Below are positions 9,289-18,557 of a stretch of 49,211 nt of DNA, in pieces (the stretch's first letter is position 1; every line of letters begins with the position of its first letter). The DNA lies in contig JAATGN010000347.1 of assembly GCA_015654615.1 (NCBI GenBank), positions 1 through 49,211 on the forward strand. The letters run 5' to 3'. Made by a program: the position numbers and the translations under genes. The notes beneath the pieces are model-generated. The model saw only the letters and a program-made list of their open reading frames with translations. It was not told where the DNA came from and ran no database searches. Source of the stretch: Rhodospirillales bacterium (GTDB lineage: Bacteria > Pseudomonadota > Alphaproteobacteria > Rhodospirillales > Magnetospirillaceae).

Positions 9289-9361
9289 TTCATCCAGGAT
9301 AGGCCTTTGCGGACGCGTCATAACGTCCGGGAGAACGATACTTTGCTATGGGATCCGCTCG

Positions 9362-10447
9362 TTAGCTGCCGCTTTTGGCCGTCTGGGCCGCCATGCTGGC
9401 CGACAGTTCCGACAGGGCATGGTCGGCGGCCAGGCGGGCGCGGGCCGATTTCAACCAGGGCGCCAGGACGTCGGACGGCGGTCCGTCCAGCGTCGAGACC
9501 TCCTGGACCGCCTTGGCCAGATCGCCCTGCTTGCTCCAGGCTTCGGCCCGCGCCACGATGGCGGCGGGTCCGGTGCCCTGGCCGTCGACGTGCCGGATAT
9601 CGACCAGCGAGGTCGCCTTGCGGAGCGCCCGATGCCAGAGGTCTCCATCCGCCGGCGCGTTTTCCGCCTGCAAGGCCTCGCGCGCCACCTGCGGAAAACG
9701 GTCGAGCAGAGTCTCCTTGCGGGCCACGCCCTCGGCCGCCGAAGGCGCCAGGGCGTCGATCCGGACGACATCGTCCGGAGTGGCGGCGATGCGGCGGATG
9801 GCCTGCAATTCGAATGCGTAGGGATCCCCCCGGTCGACGGCATCGCGCAATTGGGCGACGACCAGCAGCAGGGCCTGGGCGGAGGCATGCTGCGCCGCGA
9901 CGGTGCGGACTTCCTTTTCCGCCGCCTCGGCACGTTCGGCGAGGCGCAGAATGGTTCCTTCCGGGGGAATCGCGCCGCGGAGCGTCTGGACGTCGGCGCC
10001 CAGGCGCGAAACATCGGCCGTCAGGCGGTCGGTCCGCTCGGCCAGGGACCCGATGCGCGGGTCGGCCAGGGGCGCATGCGCCTGGGCCTCCAGGGCGGCG
10101 ACGCGTTGGGCCAGACTTTGCGCGAGGCCGGCGGCATCGGCTCCATCGGCGGTGCGGAGCTGCTCGCGCTCGACCGCGACGAGGCGCGGATTGATGTCGT
10201 CGATGGCATGTTCGAGCGGGGTGAACCGCCGATTTTCATGACCCGTCAGGACATCCTGCAAGGTCGGCCAGGCGGCGAACAATCCGCCGGCGACGACCAG
10301 CGATACCACGACGCCGCCGGCCAATCCGCCGAGAAAGCCGCGGACGGCCGGGGACATCGCCGGTTTCGGGGCGGCAGGCGGCGCCTCTTCGACGGTCTCG
10401 GTGGTCGGCTCGGCCGGTACCGGGATATCTTGATTGTTATCGGTCAT
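9362..10447 (-). CDS. Mitofilin/Mic60-like inner membrane protein (COG4223 family)
   Basis: The 361-residue protein has a Pro/Glu-rich N-terminal tail (1-35), a single glycine-rich membrane segment at about 36-59 (GFLGGLAGGVVVSLVV and on), a helical coiled-coil region (about 75-160), and a C-terminal helical domain with the pattern GDLAKAVQEVSTLDGPPSDVLAPWL near residue 310. This architecture and the C-terminal signature match the alphaproteobacterial relatives of mitochondrial Mic60/mitofilin, which shape intracytoplasmic membranes and bind BamA. In many relatives the gene lies beside hemC-hemD; here it stands alone between the duplicated hairpin and a hydrolase gene. Assignment is by architecture and short motifs, so it is moderate. 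Confidence 0.6.
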   Translation of the reverse strand: MTDNNQDIPVPAEPTTETVEEAPPAAPKPAMSPAVRGFLGGLAGGVVVSLVVAGGLFAAWPTLQDVLTGHENRRFTPLEHAIDDINPRLVAVEREQLRTADGADAAGLAQSLAQRVAALEAQAHAPLADPRIGSLAERTDRLTADVSRLGADVQTLRGAIPPEGTILRLAERAEAAEKEVRTVAAQHASAQALLLVVAQLRDAVDRGDPYAFELQAIRRIAATPDDVVRIDALAPSAAEGVARKETLLDRFPQVAREALQAENAPADGDLWHRALRKATSLVDIRHVDGQGTGPAAIVARAEAWSKQGDLAKAVQEVSTLDGPPSDVLAPWLKSARARLAADHALSELSASMAAQTAKSGS

Positions 10448-10557
10448 GTCTTTTCCTTGTCTGGCGCCGGAGCTCCGACTCTTTCAGAGGATACAGGGGA
10501 CGTTTTCACGCGTCGTCACTGCGGAAATGCTCCGGCATGCCCGAAAGATTTCTTTTA

Positions 10558-10647
10558 GGAACACAGATGAAAATGCATCATCTTGCAACGTTTCTTTCCA
10601 ACGCTACCTGGTAAAATGGATAATTTTTTACTACCCATCCGTGTTCC
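10558..10647. repeat. Inverted repeat in the gap upstream of the mitofilin-like gene
   Basis: The 300-bp stretch 10448-10747 has no gene. It contains a 12-bp inverted repeat with one mismatch (10558-10569 with 10636-10647) whose interior is AT-rich and includes a smaller GTAAAA/TTTTAC hairpin (about 10611-10631). It may hold the promoter of the minus-strand gene at 9362-10447 or the end of the hydrolase transcript. Confidence 0.4.
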
Positions 10648-10747
10648 CATGACTCGTTGCGGGTGATCGAACGTTTACGTCAATACATGGGAACTATAGC
10701 GAATCCGTTTGATGTACGGGACAGGAAAGCAGAAAAAACCGCGTCTT

Positions 10748-11521
10748 TCACGCCATCAGGGCTTTTCTGACCAGGCTGAGAAAGCGTTCCGGCTGCTCGG
10801 CGTGCGGCCAATGGCCGGCCTGGCCGATTTCGATCAGCCTGGCCTGCGGGAAGAGGCGTTCGATCGCCTCGCGGTCGCGCGGCCGGATGTAATTGGAGCG
10901 TTCCCCGGCCAGGAAGGTGGCCGGGCCGTCAAAGCTCGTCCGGCTGTCGGGAAAGCCGATGATCGCCGGCAGGTTGGGAGCGATGCCGGCCAGATTGAGG
11001 CGCCAATGGAACCGGCCTTCTTCGCTGACCAGATTCTGCATCAGGAAGGCGCGCAGGGACGGATCGGGAATCGCCGGCGCCAGGATGGCGTCGATGTCGG
11101 CTCTGCGGTGCGCCCGGTCGAGGTCGACGGCCTGCATGGCGCGAAGATAGTCCGGATAGCTTTCCCGAACATAGCCCACCGGCGCGATGTCGACGATGAT
11201 CAGGCGTTCGACCAGTTCAGGGCGGGTCAGGGCCATCCGCATGGCCGTTTTGCCGCCCATCGAATGCCCCAGGACGTCCGAGGGCGCCAAGCCGCGCCGC
11301 TCGATGTAGAGGGCGACGTCCTCGGCCATCTGCTCATAGGTCATGGCCTGATCCCAGGGCGACGACCCGTGATTGCGCAGATCGAGGGCATGCACTTGTC
11401 GTATGTCGGCCAGACCGCGCGCGATCGAGCTCCAATTGCGGGCCGACCCGAACAACCCATGGAGGATGACCATCGGCTCCCCTTCACCGATGACTTGTGC
11501 GTTCAGCTCGACTGCAGCCAT
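10748..11521 (-). CDS. Alpha/beta hydrolase, YbfF-like esterase
   Basis: The 257-residue protein has the alpha/beta hydrolase fold markers: the oxyanion-hole HGLFGSARNW (21-30), the nucleophile elbow GHSMGG with Ser87, a strand motif LIIVDIAPVGY, and the catalytic His237 in GHWPHAEQP near the C-terminus. The DLRNHGSSPW stretch is typical of the YbfF/EPHX-like branch, esterases of unclear natural substrate. It stands alone on the minus strand, divergent from the sulfate transport operon. Fold assignment is secure; the substrate is unknown. Confidence 0.88.
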   Translation of the reverse strand: MAAVELNAQVIGEGEPMVILHGLFGSARNWSSIARGLADIRQVHALDLRNHGSSPWDQAMTYEQMAEDVALYIERRGLAPSDVLGHSMGGKTAMRMALTRPELVERLIIVDIAPVGYVRESYPDYLRAMQAVDLDRAHRRADIDAILAPAIPDPSLRAFLMQNLVSEEGRFHWRLNLAGIAPNLPAIIGFPDSRTSFDGPATFLAGERSNYIRPRDREAIERLFPQARLIEIGQAGHWPHAEQPERFLSLVRKALMA

Positions 11522-11641
11522 GATGTCCTTGCCCGAATGAGGCGCCCTGCGCCATTTCCTGGCAGCAACACAGCGTGTCGGTCCGCCTTCGTCAAGAGGA
11601 TCGATCGAAAAAACGACATTGACCCGTCCCGTGAGGCAGGC

Positions 11642-11671
11642 TTGACGGTAACAACATCACCGTGTGATGAT
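11642..11671 (+). promoter_or_regulatory. Candidate promoter of the sulfate transport operon
   Basis: TTGACG (11642-11647) is followed after 18 bp by GATGAT (11666-11671). Downstream up to the gene the DNA is AT-rich and contains ACATA-N5-TATGT (11686-11700), a possible regulator half-site pair. This is based on consensus matching only. Confidence 0.4.
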
Positions 11672-11785
11672 ACATGCATACATATACATAATTAGTATGT
11701 GAATATGTCGGACGTCGATGAAAAGCATATGGCCGTCCGGTCGCCTCGATGAATGTGTTACCAATTCTTTGAAGGAAACGCCGCG

Positions 11786-12802
11786 ATGAGGATCAAGAAC
11801 GCGCTTCGTTTGTTTGCCTTGCTGGCAACGGCCCTGGGAACCGCCGCTCCGTCGGCCTGGGCGGACGTCACATTGCTGAATGTTTCCTATGATCCGACCC
11901 GCGAGCTCTATCAGGAGATCAATCAGGCCTTCGGCAAGGAATGGAAGGCCCAGACCGGCGAGACGGTGAAGATCAACCAGTCGCATGGCGGGTCGGGGGC
12001 GCAGGCCCGTTCGGTCATCGATGGACTGGAGGCCGACGTGGTGACCCTGGGCCTGTCCTACGACATCGACGCCATCGCCGAGAAGACCGGTCTGATCGGC
12101 CTCGACTGGGCCAATCGGCTGCCCGACAACGCGACGCCCTACACCTCGCTTGTGGTCTTCCTGGTGCGCAAGGGCAATCCCAAGCATCTCAAGGATTGGG
12201 ACGATCTGGTGAAGCCGGGCGTCGCGGTGATCACCTCGAATCCGAAGACCTCGGCCGGCGGACGCTGGGCCTATGTGGCGGCGTGGGGTTACGCCTTGCA
12301 TCGGTTTGGCAATGACGAGACCAAGGCGAAGGAATATCTGGCCGCCCTGTTCAAGAATGTGCCGGTTCTCGATTCCGGAGCCCGCGGTTCGACGACGACC
12401 TTCGTGCAAAGAGGAATAGGCGATGTTCTCCTGGCCTGGGAGAACGAGGCGATTCTGGCGGTCGACGAATTGGGCAAGAACCAGTATGACATCGTCATTC
12501 CGCCCGTCTCGATCCTTGCCGAGCCGCCCGTCGCGGTGGTCGACAAGGTCGTTGACAAGCGGGGGACGCGGGCCGTTTCCGAGGCTTATCTGAATTTTCT
12601 CTATACCCCCGAGGGGCAGGAGATCGCCGCGCACAATCATTACCGGCCCCGCGATCCGGAAGTCTTGAAACGGCATGCCAAGGAGTTTCCGGACGTGACA
12701 TTGTTTACCGCTCAATCTTTGGGAGGCTGGCAGGCCTTGCAGAAGACCCATTTCCAGGATGGCGGAGTCTTCGATTCCATTACCGGGGTGGCCAAAAAAT
12801 AA
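11786..12802 (+). CDS. sbp: Sulfate ABC transporter periplasmic substrate-binding protein
   Basis: From the ATG at 11786 the product is 338 residues with a clear signal peptide ([10 protein letters not shown], hydrophobic core, cleavage after SAWA). An upstream in-frame ATG at 11753 would spoil the signal peptide, and GAAGGA sits 9 nt before 11786, so the later start is preferred. The mature protein has the Sbp/CysP signatures [35 protein letters not shown] and [13 protein letters not shown], whose Ser and Gly residues bind sulfate or thiosulfate. It delivers sulfate to the CysTW permease encoded directly downstream; the stop is followed without a gap by the cysT start. Confidence 0.95.
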   Translation: MRIKNALRLFALLATALGTAAPSAWADVTLLNVSYDPTRELYQEINQAFGKEWKAQTGETVKINQSHGGSGAQARSVIDGLEADVVTLGLSYDIDAIAEKTGLIGLDWANRLPDNATPYTSLVVFLVRKGNPKHLKDWDDLVKPGVAVITSNPKTSAGGRWAYVAAWGYALHRFGNDETKAKEYLAALFKNVPVLDSGARGSTTTFVQRGIGDVLLAWENEAILAVDELGKNQYDIVIPPVSILAEPPVAVVDKVVDKRGTRAVSEAYLNFLYTPEGQEIAAHNHYRPRDPEVLKRHAKEFPDVTLFTAQSLGGWQALQKTHFQDGGVFDSITGVAKK

Positions 12803-13633
12803 ATGACAGCGACCAAGTCTTCCGTCATTCCGGGATTCGGCCCGACGTTGGGCTACACGGTGTTCTATCTCGGCCTGATCGTGCTCATTCCGCTGGCGGC
12901 GCTGTTCTTCCGCGCCGCCGGGATGGGCTGGGAGCAATTCGTCCAGGCGGCCTTCGCGCCCCGCGTGCTGGCCGCCTACCGCTTGAGCTTCGGCGGCGCC
13001 CTGATCGCCGCGCTGATCAATGTGGTGGCCGGTCTGCTGGTCGCCTGGGTGCTGGTGCGCTACGAATTTCCGGGACGCAAATTGTTCGACGCCATCGTCG
13101 ATCTGCCTTTTGCCTTGCCGACCGCGGTGGCCGGAATCGCCCTGACCGCCATCTACGCCCCCAATGGATTGATCGGCCAGTATCTGAAGCCGCTGGGCAT
13201 CAAGGTGGCCTTCACCCCGCTGGGCGTGGTGGTCGCCATGGTGTTCATCGGTTTGCCCTTCGTCGTGCGGACCGTGCAGCCGGTTTTGCAGGATCTCGAG
13301 ATCGAGCACGAGGAGGTGGCGGTCAGTCTGGGCGCCGGCCGGTTGCAGGTGTTTCGTCTGATCATCCTGCCGGCGGTGTTTCCGGCTTTGGTGACCGGCT
13401 TTGCCCTGGCCTTCGCCCGGGCCCTCGGCGAATATGGTTCGGTCATCTTCATCGCCGGCAATATGCCCGGCATTTCGGAAATCGCTCCCCTCCTGATCGT
13501 CACCAAGCTCGAGCAATACGACTATGCCGGGGCCACCGCCATCGCCGTGGTGATGCTGGTGGCGTCCTTTCTCCTGCTGCTGTTGATCAACACCTTGCAG
13601 AAGTGGCGCAGCAACCGCTTCACGGCGCGCTGA
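12803..13633 (+). CDS. cysT: Sulfate ABC transporter permease CysT
   Basis: The 276-residue inner membrane protein has about six hydrophobic segments. The cytoplasmic EAA loop is [21 protein letters not shown], which docks onto the ATPase, and [14 protein letters not shown] is typical of CysT/CysU. It begins on the base after the sbp stop, so the two are tightly coupled. With CysW it forms the channel of the sulfate/thiosulfate importer. Confidence 0.95.
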   Translation: MTATKSSVIPGFGPTLGYTVFYLGLIVLIPLAALFFRAAGMGWEQFVQAAFAPRVLAAYRLSFGGALIAALINVVAGLLVAWVLVRYEFPGRKLFDAIVDLPFALPTAVAGIALTAIYAPNGLIGQYLKPLGIKVAFTPLGVVVAMVFIGLPFVVRTVQPVLQDLEIEHEEVAVSLGAGRLQVFRLIILPAVFPALVTGFALAFARALGEYGSVIFIAGNMPGISEIAPLLIVTKLEQYDYAGATAIAVVMLVASFLLLLLINTLQKWRSNRFTAR

Positions 13634-13636
13634 CTC

Positions 13637-14512
13637 ATGCCGATCGTCGCCTTGAAAGAGAGCATTCCGCTGCGCAGGCAGGCCGTCAGCGAAGCGGCCT
13701 GGGTCAAGTTTCTGCTGATCGCCGCCGGTATCGGCATTCTCGGCCTGTTCCTGCTGCTGCCGCTGGCCACGGTGTTCGGGCAGGCCCTGTCGAAAGGCCT
13801 CGACGCCTATTTCGAGGCGCTGATCGACGACGACGCGCAAGCCGCCGTCCGCCTGACGCTGATCGTCGCGGCGATCGCCGTGCCCCTCAATGTCGTTTTC
13901 GGCGTGACGGCGGCCTGGTGCATCGCCAAATTCGATTTTCGCGGCAAGAGTCTGCTCACCACCCTGATCGACATTCCTTTTTCGGTCTCGCCGGTCATCT
14001 CGGGTCTGGTCTATGTGCTGTTGTTCGGCTTGCAGGGCTGGTTCGGACCCTGGCTGAAGGTCCATGACATCAAATTGATCTTCGCCGTGCCGGGGATCGT
14101 CCTGGCGACGGTCTTCGTGACCTTTCCTTTCGTGGCGCGGGAACTGATCCCCCTGATGGAGGAACAGGGAACGGAAGAGGAGGAGGCGGCCGTGGTGTTG
14201 GGAGCCAGCGGCTGGCGCGTCTTTTGGACCGTCACCCTGCCCAATATCAAATGGGGCCTGCTCTACGGCGTGCTTCTGTGCAATGCCCGGGCGATGGGGG
14301 AGTTCGGGGCGGTTTCCGTGGTGTCGGGCCATATCCGCGGCCTGACCAACACCATGCCGCTGCATGTCGAGATTCTCTACAACGAATATAATTACATGGC
14401 GGCCTTCGCCGTCGCGTCCTTGCTGGCCATGCTGGCCCTGGTTACCCTGGCCGCCAAGGCGCTGTTGGAGTGGCGGTTCAGCCGCGAGATCGCCGCCGGA
14501 TCGCGGCATTGA
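13637..14512 (+). CDS. cysW: Sulfate ABC transporter permease CysW
   Basis: The 291-residue inner membrane protein starts 3 nt after the cysT stop. It shares the permease fold with CysT, with an EAA loop [22 protein letters not shown] and the CysW-type [21 protein letters not shown] near the C-terminus. It pairs with CysT to form the heterodimeric membrane channel. Confidence 0.95.
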   Translation: MPIVALKESIPLRRQAVSEAAWVKFLLIAAGIGILGLFLLLPLATVFGQALSKGLDAYFEALIDDDAQAAVRLTLIVAAIAVPLNVVFGVTAAWCIAKFDFRGKSLLTTLIDIPFSVSPVISGLVYVLLFGLQGWFGPWLKVHDIKLIFAVPGIVLATVFVTFPFVARELIPLMEEQGTEEEEAAVVLGASGWRVFWTVTLPNIKWGLLYGVLLCNARAMGEFGAVSVVSGHIRGLTNTMPLHVEILYNEYNYMAAFAVASLLAMLALVTLAAKALLEWRFSREIAAGSRH

Positions 14513-14520
14513 GGAAAATG

Positions 14521-15630
14521 ATGATCGACGCCCGAAACGTCCGCAAGACCTTCGGTAGTTTTGCCGCCCTGAACGACGTCTCCCTGCAGATCGCCGAAGG
14601 CGAACTGGTCGCCTTGCTGGGCCCGTCCGGCTCCGGCAAGACGACCTTGTTGCGGATTCTGGCCGGACTGGAATTTCCCGATTCGGGCAGCGTGCTGTTC
14701 GACGGCGGCGACGCGACCCAGGTGGCGGCGCGCGACCGCCGGGTCGGCTTCGTCTTTCAGCATTACGCCCTGTTCCGGCATATGTCGGTGTTCGACAATG
14801 TCGCCTTCGGTCTGCGGGTGCGGGCCCGCAAGGAGCGTCCGTCCAGGCAGGAAATCGCCGAGCGGGTTCATCATCTGCTGTCCATGGTGCAATTGGATGG
14901 GCTGGCGATGCGCTATCCGTCGCAGCTTTCCGGCGGCCAGCGCCAAAGGGTGGCTTTGGCGCGGGCCCTGGCGATACAGCCGCGCGTGCTTTTGCTCGAC
15001 GAACCGTTCGGCGCCCTCGATGCCCAGGTCCGCAAGGAATTGCGGCGATGGCTGCGCCGCCTGCACGACGAATTGAAGATCACCGGCGTCTTCGTCACCC
15101 ATGACCAGGAAGAGGCCCTGGAAGTGGCCGACCGGGTGGTGGTGATGAATCAAGGACGGATCGAGCAGATCGGCAGCCCGACCGAAATCTACGACCAGCC
15201 GGCGACGCCCTTCGTCTATCAGTTCCTGGGCAACGTCAACGCCTTGCCCTGTCGGATCCACAACGGCCAGGCGGAAATCGGCTCCCTGGTCATGCCGGCG
15301 CCCGCCTATGGCGGGGTTTCGGACGCCACCGGCATCGCTTTCGTCCGTCCCCACGACCTGATGTTGTCGCGGCCGGGCGAGGGGGGCGGCACCTTCGCCC
15401 TGGTTCGGCATGTCACGGTGCTGGGCGCCGTGGTGCGGGTCGAACTTTCCCTGGGCGATCAGATCATCGAGGCGGAAACCAGCCGCCAGCGCCATTCGGA
15501 ATTCGAACTGACCCCGGGTCAGCGCGTCCTGCTGTGGCCGCGGCAGGCCCGCTTCTTTCTGCGCGACGGCTGGGAAGGCACCAGCCTGGAAAGCCGCGAT
15601 GAATTGGCGCGGACCAGCGCCATGCTGTAG
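14521..15630 (+). CDS. cysA: Sulfate ABC transporter ATP-binding protein
   Basis: From ATG 14521 the protein is 369 residues, near the usual CysA length. Two ATGs lie side by side (14518 and 14521); AGGA at 14512-14515 is better spaced for the second, so 14521 is used. The ABC ATPase has Walker [10 protein letters not shown] (34-42), Q-loop VFQHYALF, signature [15 protein letters not shown] and Walker [13 protein letters not shown]. The C-terminal 130 residues form the TOBE-like regulatory domain with [14 protein letters not shown]. It powers sulfate import through CysTW and ends the operon. A GGG/CCC hairpin with T run right after the stop may terminate transcription. Confidence 0.95.
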   Translation: MIDARNVRKTFGSFAALNDVSLQIAEGELVALLGPSGSGKTTLLRILAGLEFPDSGSVLFDGGDATQVAARDRRVGFVFQHYALFRHMSVFDNVAFGLRVRARKERPSRQEIAERVHHLLSMVQLDGLAMRYPSQLSGGQRQRVALARALAIQPRVLLLDEPFGALDAQVRKELRRWLRRLHDELKITGVFVTHDQEEALEVADRVVVMNQGRIEQIGSPTEIYDQPATPFVYQFLGNVNALPCRIHNGQAEIGSLVMPAPAYGGVSDATGIAFVRPHDLMLSRPGEGGGTFALVRHVTVLGAVVRVELSLGDQIIEAETSRQRHSEFELTPGQRVLLWPRQARFFLRDGWEGTSLESRDELARTSAML

Positions 15631-15776
15631 TGGGTTTTTTAAAGCCCGTTACTTTGCTTGCGCCGGCATGAAAAGAAAGTCTCTAATAATCTATAATAAT
15701 GGTAGATAAATAACCGCTCTTGAAACGGTTGACGCCGCTTCCAAAATGCAGGAAAGTGCAGGCAAATAGATATGTA

Positions 15777-15797
15777 TCACACAATGAACATGTGTGA
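15777..15797. promoter_or_regulatory. Candidate operator upstream of the sulfite reductase gene
   Basis: A perfect 7-bp inverted repeat TCACACA/TGTGTGA with a 7-nt spacer lies 20 bp before the GTG start of the sulfite reductase gene. A TATAAT (15692-15697) about 80 bp upstream of it could be the -10 of a promoter, though its -35 is poor. The position suits a repressor of sulfur assimilation, but which regulator binds is unknown. Confidence 0.4.
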
Positions 15798-15816
15798 ATA
15801 GAAGGAAGGCCGATCC

Positions 15817-17871
15817 GTGACCCTTTCCACCGCTGTTACACACGAAATCGAGCCGCTTGTTCGACTCTCCGACCTCGATGAATATCGTCGCGGCTTGGCG
15901 CATCGCTTGGCCGGAGACTGGGACGACGACAAATGGACGGGCTTCCGGGTCCGTTTCGGCGTCTACGGACAGAAGCAGCCGGGCGTGCAGATGGTCCGCA
16001 TCAAGATTCCCGGCGGTCTCGTTCCGCTGCCCTGGCTGACCGTCCTGGCGCGGTTCAATCGGAAATTCTGCCAAGGCGACGCCCATATCACCACGCGGCA
16101 GGACTTCCAGACCTATTTCGTCCCGCTGGAACGCACGGCCGAAGCCCTGGAATTCTTATATTCCAACGGCCTGACCACGCGCGAGGCCTGCGGCAATACG
16201 CTGCGCAACATCAATGCCTGCGCGCTGGCCGGCAATTGCCCGCGGGAACATGTGGACGCCGGCGAGGTGGCCAGCCGTCTGGCCCGCAGCTGGATTCGCC
16301 ACCCCCTGGTCCAGCACATGCCGCGCAAGGTGAAGATCTCGGTATCGGGCTGCGCCACCGACTGCGGTGTCTCGGCCATCCACGATCTGTCCTTCATCGC
16401 CACCGAGGCGAATGGCAAGAAGGGTTTCATCGTTTACGCCGGCGGCGGGTTGGGCGGCCAGCCGCGGCCCGCCACCAAGGTCCTCGACTTCGTCGGCGAA
16501 GAGGATCTGCAGACGGTGGTCGAGACGCTGGCGCGTCTGCATCAGCGCTATTCCGACCGCATCAACCGCAACGCGGCCCGCATCAAATTCGTCGCCAAGC
16601 GCTTCGGCGAGGAAAAGTTCCGGACGCTGTTCGCCGAGGAATTCGAGCGGCTGCGCCGCCTTCCGCAGCGGCCCTGGCAGCCCCTGCAATGGCGCACGCC
16701 CGGCGAGGCCGCGGTGGAGCGCACGCCCCTGGGCGTGGTCGAACAGCATGACGGACGTTTCGCCGTGGTCGGCAACCCGCCGCTCGGCCTGCTGTCGTCG
16801 GACCAGTTCGAGGCCCTGGCGGCGATCGGCCGGGAGGTCGGGATCCACCAGATGCGGGTGACGCGCGATCAGAACATCGTGCTGCCCGATGTGCCGGCCG
16901 CCATGGTCGAGGCGGTGGTGCGCCGCCTGCGCGCCATCAATATCGAGGTTCCGGCCAGCGCCGCCGAGAGCGCCGACGTGGTATCCTGCCCGGGAACCAC
17001 CACCTGCCGCATCGGCATCACCAATTCGCAGAGTTTCGGCCGCGCGGTCTGGGCGGACTCGAAAGACGATCCGTCGGCCAAAGGGCTCTCGGTCCGGGTC
17101 TCGGGCTGCCAGAATTCCTGCGGCCTGCATGAAATCGGCGACTTCGGCTTCCAAGGCCTGGCCAAGAAGATCGACGGCGTGCCGGCGCCCCATTATCAGA
17201 TCCATATCGGCGGCGACGGGCGGACCGGCGTGCAGCAAGGCGTCGTCGGCCTGCATGGGCCGATCGTCGCGGCGCGGCATGCCTTGACGGCGCTGCGCCT
17301 GTTGCGGCACGGCTACGCCGCCGGAAAACGGCCGGGCGAGACGGTGCGCGTCTGGGCCGAACGCCTGGGCAAGGACGGCCTCGGCGGCTTGCTGGCGCCG
17401 ATCGCCCAGGAAGATGCCGGCGGCAAATTGTTCATCGATTGGGGTGACGAGGAGACCTTCAAGGGAGCCCCGACGCTGCGCGGCGAATGCGCCGCCCCCT
17501 TCGCCTCCGACGATCTGCTGGCCGATCTGGCCGATGACGCCCTGATCCGGCTCGATCGCCATCTTTTGGTGGAGGGCTGGGAAGAGGCCCTGCGTTCGGG
17601 CGAGGACGCCGTGACCTTCGCGGCGCGCCGCCTGTTGCACCATGCCGGCCAATTTACCAAGGACGACGAGGCGGCGACGGTCATCCTCGACCGGACGCGG
17701 GCCATCGCCAAGGCGCGGGTGGCGGCCGCCCTCGACCATGTCGAGGCGGAGCGGACGGCGGCGCTGTCGAACGGCCGTGCCGAGGCCTATCGCGAATCGG
17801 TGGCCGTCTTCCTCGATATTACGCGTTCCGTCGTCGAGCGGCCCCAGTCGGACCAGGACGCGGCGGAATGA
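15817..17871 (+). CDS. cysI: Siroheme nitrite/sulfite reductase, probably ferredoxin-dependent assimilatory sulfite reductase
   Basis: The 684-residue protein has the duplicated siroheme reductase architecture. The second half has the [4Fe-4S]-siroheme cysteines C391-x5-C397 (CPGTTTC) and C431-x3-C435 (GCQNSC). The first half also keeps a full set, C135-x5-C141 and C179-x3-C183 (GCATDC), which is not usual in CysI or NirA. The N-terminal [20 protein letters not shown] and [12 protein letters not shown] are family motifs that contact siroheme. After about residue 560 there is an extra helical tail of about 120 residues (HHAGQF and on) of unknown role. No flavoprotein subunit is nearby, so ferredoxin is the likely donor. 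Direct overlap with cysH (ATGA) points to reduction of sulfite to sulfide in cysteine synthesis rather than nitrite reduction. The start is GTG after AAGGAAGG. Confidence 0.88.
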   Translation: MTLSTAVTHEIEPLVRLSDLDEYRRGLAHRLAGDWDDDKWTGFRVRFGVYGQKQPGVQMVRIKIPGGLVPLPWLTVLARFNRKFCQGDAHITTRQDFQTYFVPLERTAEALEFLYSNGLTTREACGNTLRNINACALAGNCPREHVDAGEVASRLARSWIRHPLVQHMPRKVKISVSGCATDCGVSAIHDLSFIATEANGKKGFIVYAGGGLGGQPRPATKVLDFVGEEDLQTVVETLARLHQRYSDRINRNAARIKFVAKRFGEEKFRTLFAEEFERLRRLPQRPWQPLQWRTPGEAAVERTPLGVVEQHDGRFAVVGNPPLGLLSSDQFEALAAIGREVGIHQMRVTRDQNIVLPDVPAAMVEAVVRRLRAINIEVPASAAESADVVSCPGTTTCRIGITNSQSFGRAVWADSKDDPSAKGLSVRVSGCQNSCGLHEIGDFGFQGLAKKIDGVPAPHYQIHIGGDGRTGVQQGVVGLHGPIVAARHALTALRLLRHGYAAGKRPGETVRVWAERLGKDGLGGLLAPIAQEDAGGKLFIDWGDEETFKGAPTLRGECAAPFASDDLLADLADDALIRLDRHLLVEGWEEALRSGEDAVTFAARRLLHHAGQFTKDDEAATVILDRTRAIAKARVAAALDHVEAERTAALSNGRAEAYRESVAVFLDITRSVVERPQSDQDAAE

Positions 17872-18557
17872 ACGGCGGAGACCTGGTGAGCCGCCTGCAG
17901 TGGACGCATGGGCATTTGGACGGATTGGAACTTCTGGCGGCGCTGCGCCGGGAATTTCCGCAGACGCTGGCCGTCATCAGTTCGTTCGGTGCCGAATCCG
18001 TCGTGCTGCTCGACCTGGTGGCGCAATTGGACAAGGCGCTGCCGGTGATCTTTCTCGATACCGGCGAATTGTTCGACGAAACGCTCGCCTATCATCGTCA
18101 GCTGACGGAGATGCTCGCTCTCTCCGACGTCCGGGTGGTGCGCCCGGATGCCGCGGATGTGAAACGGGCCGACGAGTTGTGGCGGACCGATCCCGACGCC
18201 TGCTGCCATCTTCGCAAGGTCCTGCCGCTCAGGCGGGCGATCCGGGGGTTTCAGGCCCTGGCCGACGGCCGCAAGCGGTTTCACGGCGGCGGCAGGGAGG
18301 CGATCAGGACCATCGAGGCGGGCGAGGGTGGCATGGTGAAAATCTCCCCCCTGGCCCGCTGGAGTCAGGAACAGATCGACAACGCCTTTCGGGAGCGCCG
18401 GTTGCCGCGGCATCCGCTCGTCGCCGAAGGGTATCGGTCCATCGGCTGTTGGCCCTGCTCGCGGCCGACCGGCGCGGACGAACCGGTCCGGGCCGGCCGC
18501 TGGGCCGGCGCGGCCAAAACCGAATGCGGCATTCATCGGATAAGCAAACCCTCATGA
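17868..18557 (+). CDS. cysH: Phosphoadenylyl/adenylyl-sulfate reductase, iron-sulfur type
   Basis: The 229-residue protein reduces activated sulfate to sulfite with thioredoxin. It carries C112-C113 ([11 protein letters not shown]) and C194-x2-C197 (SIGCWPC), the four cysteines that hold a [4Fe-4S] cluster and mark the APS-reducing type. The catalytic Cys220 is in the C-terminal KTECGIH. The PP-loop region is [16 protein letters not shown]. Its start overlaps the stop of the sulfite reductase gene and its stop overlaps cysD, so all are cotranslated. The cluster cysteines predict APS as substrate, leaving the downstream APS kinase to supply PAPS for other uses; this is inference. Confidence 0.93.
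   Translation: MNGGDLVSRLQWTHGHLDGLELLAALRREFPQTLAVISSFGAESVVLLDLVAQLDKALPVIFLDTGELFDETLAYHRQLTEMLALSDVRVVRPDAADVKRADELWRTDPDACCHLRKVLPLRRAIRGFQALADGRKRFHGGGREAIRTIEAGEGGMVKISPLARWSQEQIDNAFRERRLPRHPLVAEGYRSIGCWPCSRPTGADEPVRAGRWAGAAKTECGIHRISKPS

Larger units (their letters stand above)
8891..9290. repeat. Tandem duplication (about 199-200 bp unit) of the GGDEF gene end plus downstream hairpin
   Basis: The segments 8891-9089 and 9090-9290 align along their whole length with scattered substitutions and one single-base insertion. Each unit contains the last codons of the cyclase (QAGKGCFLFVDEANRS-stop in the first; the remnant reads QAGKGCFLFVDEASRP-stop in the second), an identical stretch around GACGCCATGACGCGTTCCGC, and one copy of the long nested hairpin. 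The second coding remnant has no start and is not a gene. The divergence suggests an old duplication. The stretch 8943-9361 holds no other gene. Confidence 0.9.

Noticed and set aside
9080-10558. 492-residue plus-strand ORF starting in the duplicated region
   Set aside because: It runs antisense through the mitofilin-like gene and starts inside the hairpin repeat; there is no ribosome site or domain.
11657-14509. 950-residue minus-strand ORF over the sulfate transporter genes
   Set aside because: It is antisense to three clear ABC transporter genes; it is rich in His, Gln, Asp and Arg as usual for shadows of membrane protein genes.
17642-18553. N-terminal extension of the cysD frame, suggesting a fusion
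   Set aside because: This part reads out of frame through the end of the sulfite reductase gene and cysH; both are well supported, and cysD starts at 18554 by ATGA overlap.
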